Source: a bacterium (GTDB lineage: Bacteria > UBP14 > UBA6098 > B30-G16). From it: a DNA stretch of 54,847 nt. Position 1 is the first letter of the stretch. Each line of letters begins with the position of its first letter. The stretch lies in NCBI GenBank assembly GCA_021159335.1, contig JAGGRZ010000152.1:1-54847 (forward strand), given 5' to 3'. The translations under genes were made by a program, and so were the position numbers. The notes beneath the pieces were generated by a model. It made no database searches and had not been told where the DNA came from. It saw nothing but the letters and a program-made list of their open reading frames with translations. Shown here piece by piece: positions 53,431 to 54,847 of the stretch.

Positions 53431-54847
53431 ATGGACAGGGTAGATATTGAGCGCATAGTAGAGGAGGTAGTAAGGAAGATAGGCGAGCGCGGAGCGGAGG
53501 CTGGGGCAAAGGTTTCGGTGTCGACAGCGTATTCAGTTCTTGATGATTTGATTGAGCGTTCGCGGGAGGCGCAGCGGCGGTATCAGGAGCTTGGGTTTGA
53601 GGTGAGGCGTCGGGTTATTTCGGCTATTCGGAAGGTGGCGCTTGAGCATGCTGATGAGCTTGGTCGTCTTGCGGTTGATGAGACGGGGCTTGGCAAGATG
53701 CCCGACAAGCGGGAGAAGGTGGTTCTTGCGGCTACGAAGACTCCTGGGGTTGAGGATTTAGTTCCCCGCACCTACACGGGAGACCACGGGTTAACGCTTG
53801 AGGAGCTTGCGCCTTATGGTGTTGTTGTTTCCATAACACCTTCAACGAATCCGCCTTCCACTATAGTCAACAATGCTATATCGATATTGGCTGGAGGGAA
53901 TTCGGTTATATTTCAGCCTCATCCTGGAGCCAAGCGGGTTAGCGTTAGGACGGCGGAGCTTGTGAGGGAGGCGGTGGCGTCGGCGGGGGCGCCAGCGGAT
54001 GTAGTTTTATGCGTTTCTGAGCCTACGATAGAGGGTGCGCAGTATTTGATGAAGCATGATGGAGTTGATTTGCTTCTGGTAACGGGGGGCGAGGGAGTAG
54101 TTCGTGCGGCGATGAACAGCGGCAAGAAGGCTATTTGTGCTGGTCCTGGCAATCCGCCTGTGGTAGTTGACGAGACGGCGGACATAGGTCGTGCGGCACG
54201 GGACATAGTATCGGGAGCATCGTTTGACAATGGAGTGCTCTGCACTGCTGAGAAGGAGGTTTTTGTGGTTGAGAGCGTGGCTGATGCGCTTATGCGTGAG
54301 ATGCGTGCTGCGGGTGCGATACAGCTTTCTTCATCTGATGCGGCGCGGGTTACCGAGCTTGTGATAGCTGAGGACCCTGCTGGTCACGGCGAGCGTAAGC
54401 CTGTCATCAACAAAAAATTCGTTGGCAAGGATGCCTCCGTTATAGCTCGCGCGTGTGGCATAGATGTTCCCGATGGGGCACCACTTTTGTTTTTCGAGGC
54501 TGAATGGGACCATCCTCTCGTTATGGCTGAGCAGTTGATGCCTGTTTTGCCTGTGGTAAGAGTTCCTAATGTTGATGAGGCGATGCGTCTTGCGGTGTTG
54601 GTTGAGCACGGTTTCAGGCACACATTCATAATGCACAGCAAGAACATAGAGCGGCTTTCGCGGATGGCTAAACTTTGCAACGCTAATATTTTTGTTAAAA
54701 ACGGTCCTTCGTATGCTGGTTTGGGCTACATGGGCGAGGGCTACACCACGCTATCCATAGCTGGGACCACCGGCGAGGGGCTAACCAGCGCAAAGGACTT
54801 CGTCAGACCAAGAAGATGCGTGCTGGTGGATTATTTTAGGATAGTTT
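53431..54847 (+). CDS. CoA-acylating aldehyde dehydrogenase (PduP/EutE-like), 3' end outside the window
   Basis: At least 472 residues are visible. The enzyme oxidises an aldehyde to its acyl-CoA with NAD, inside a microcompartment. Seen are ITPSTNPPSTIVNNAI (about 142-157), GGNSVIFQPHPGAK, and the catalytic Cys271 in GVLCTAEKE. VAGPG-like nucleotide contacts appear as CAGPGNPP. The first residues, DRVDIERIVEEVVRKIGER, form an amphipathic helix of the type that targets enzymes into the shell; a linker follows before the catalytic domain. The visible part is nearly the whole enzyme. Substrate (acetaldehyde, propionaldehyde or other) cannot be decided without the rest of the operon, which lies beyond the window. 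Confidence 0.93.
   Translation, partial: MDRVDIERIVEEVVRKIGERGAEAGAKVSVSTAYSVLDDLIERSREAQRRYQELGFEVRRRVISAIRKVALEHADELGRLAVDETGLGKMPDKREKVVLAATKTPGVEDLVPRTYTGDHGLTLEELAPYGVVVSITPSTNPPSTIVNNAISILAGGNSVIFQPHPGAKRVSVRTAELVREAVASAGAPADVVLCVSEPTIEGAQYLMKHDGVDLLLVTGGEGVVRAAMNSGKKAICAGPGNPPVVVDETADIGRAARDIVSGASFDNGVLCTAEKEVFVVESVADALMREMRAAGAIQLSSSDAARVTELVIAEDPAGHGERKPVINKKFVGKDASVIARACGIDVPDGAPLLFFEAEWDHPLVMAEQLMPVLPVVRVPNVDEAMRLAVLVEHGFRHTFIMHSKNIERLSRMAKLCNANIFVKNGPSYAGLGYMGEGYTTLSIAGTTGEGLTSAKDFVRPRRCVLVDYFRIV

Noticed and set aside
1-54847. CRISPR arrays, insertion sequences, prophage or toxin-antitoxin genes
   Set aside because: I found no regularly spaced identical repeats, transposases, integrases or phage structural genes. 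The 600-base periodicity at the left edge is protein-domain repetition, not CRISPR.

Overview
The window looks like a chromosomal piece from an uncultured, probably anaerobic, diderm bacterium of the FCB group or a neighbouring candidate phylum (Cloacimonadota, WOR-3 or Zixibacteria-like; inferred from gene content, not proven). The outer membrane is indicated by BamA, an OmpA-family protein with thrombospondin type 3 repeats, an LPS heptosyltransferase-like enzyme and at least five lipoproteins. A secreted protein carries a YPNPFN-type C-terminal sorting domain typical of that group. Radical SAM enzymes, methylglyoxal synthase, phosphate acetyltransferase and a microcompartment-type aldehyde dehydrogenase fit fermentative life. 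Recognisable promoters are mostly TTGACA with 16-18 bp spacers, and genes usually have GGAGG ribosome binding sites.

Layout. 1-9580 (minus) is one giant lipoprotein, at least 3193 residues and cut by the left edge, made of about thirty bacterial Ig-like (Big_1/invasin type) domains in alternating pairs of about 600 bp. A double ABC ATPase of ECF type (minus) and gltX (plus) are divergent. From 12.9 to 20.5 kb, plus-strand genes encode an Ig/Fn3/FGE-fold lipoprotein, an MBL-fold hydrolase, OmpA, a heptosyltransferase, PurA, an FAD oxidoreductase and a DUF4292-like lipoprotein. From 28.5 down to 20.5 kb the minus strand carries a KamA-like radical SAM enzyme, mgsA, pta and the rpsO-pnp-rplU-bamA operon. 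The bifunctional NAD(P)HX repair gene nnr is on the plus strand.

32.95 to 30.4 kb (minus) is the ancient tRNA-Thr, tRNA-Tyr, tRNA-Gly, tRNA-Thr, tuf operon followed by rpmG and a terminator. Its tRNA-Tyr/tRNA-Gly spacer is filled by a 0.45-kb element: a four-helix-bundle gene of the 23S rRNA intervening-sequence protein family, bracketed by inverted repeats that abut both tRNAs. This is the most striking item in the window. It resembles the intervening sequences known from 23S rRNA genes, but sits in a tRNA transcript.

33-36.6 kb holds a small QueG-like Fe-S protein, a decayed secreted-protein gene, a VanZ-like protein and a second FGE-fold lipoprotein with a damaged zincin-like domain. 36.7-44.2 kb is mfd, a PflX-like radical SAM gene, yidC and mnmE. 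accD and leuS are divergent. 47.8-52.9 kb (minus) has the sorting-domain protein, a metallophosphoesterase, nusB and an unusual exported Memo-AMMECR1 fusion lipoprotein. At the right edge a bacterial microcompartment operon begins, with a hexameric shell protein followed by a CoA-acylating aldehyde dehydrogenase cut by the window end.
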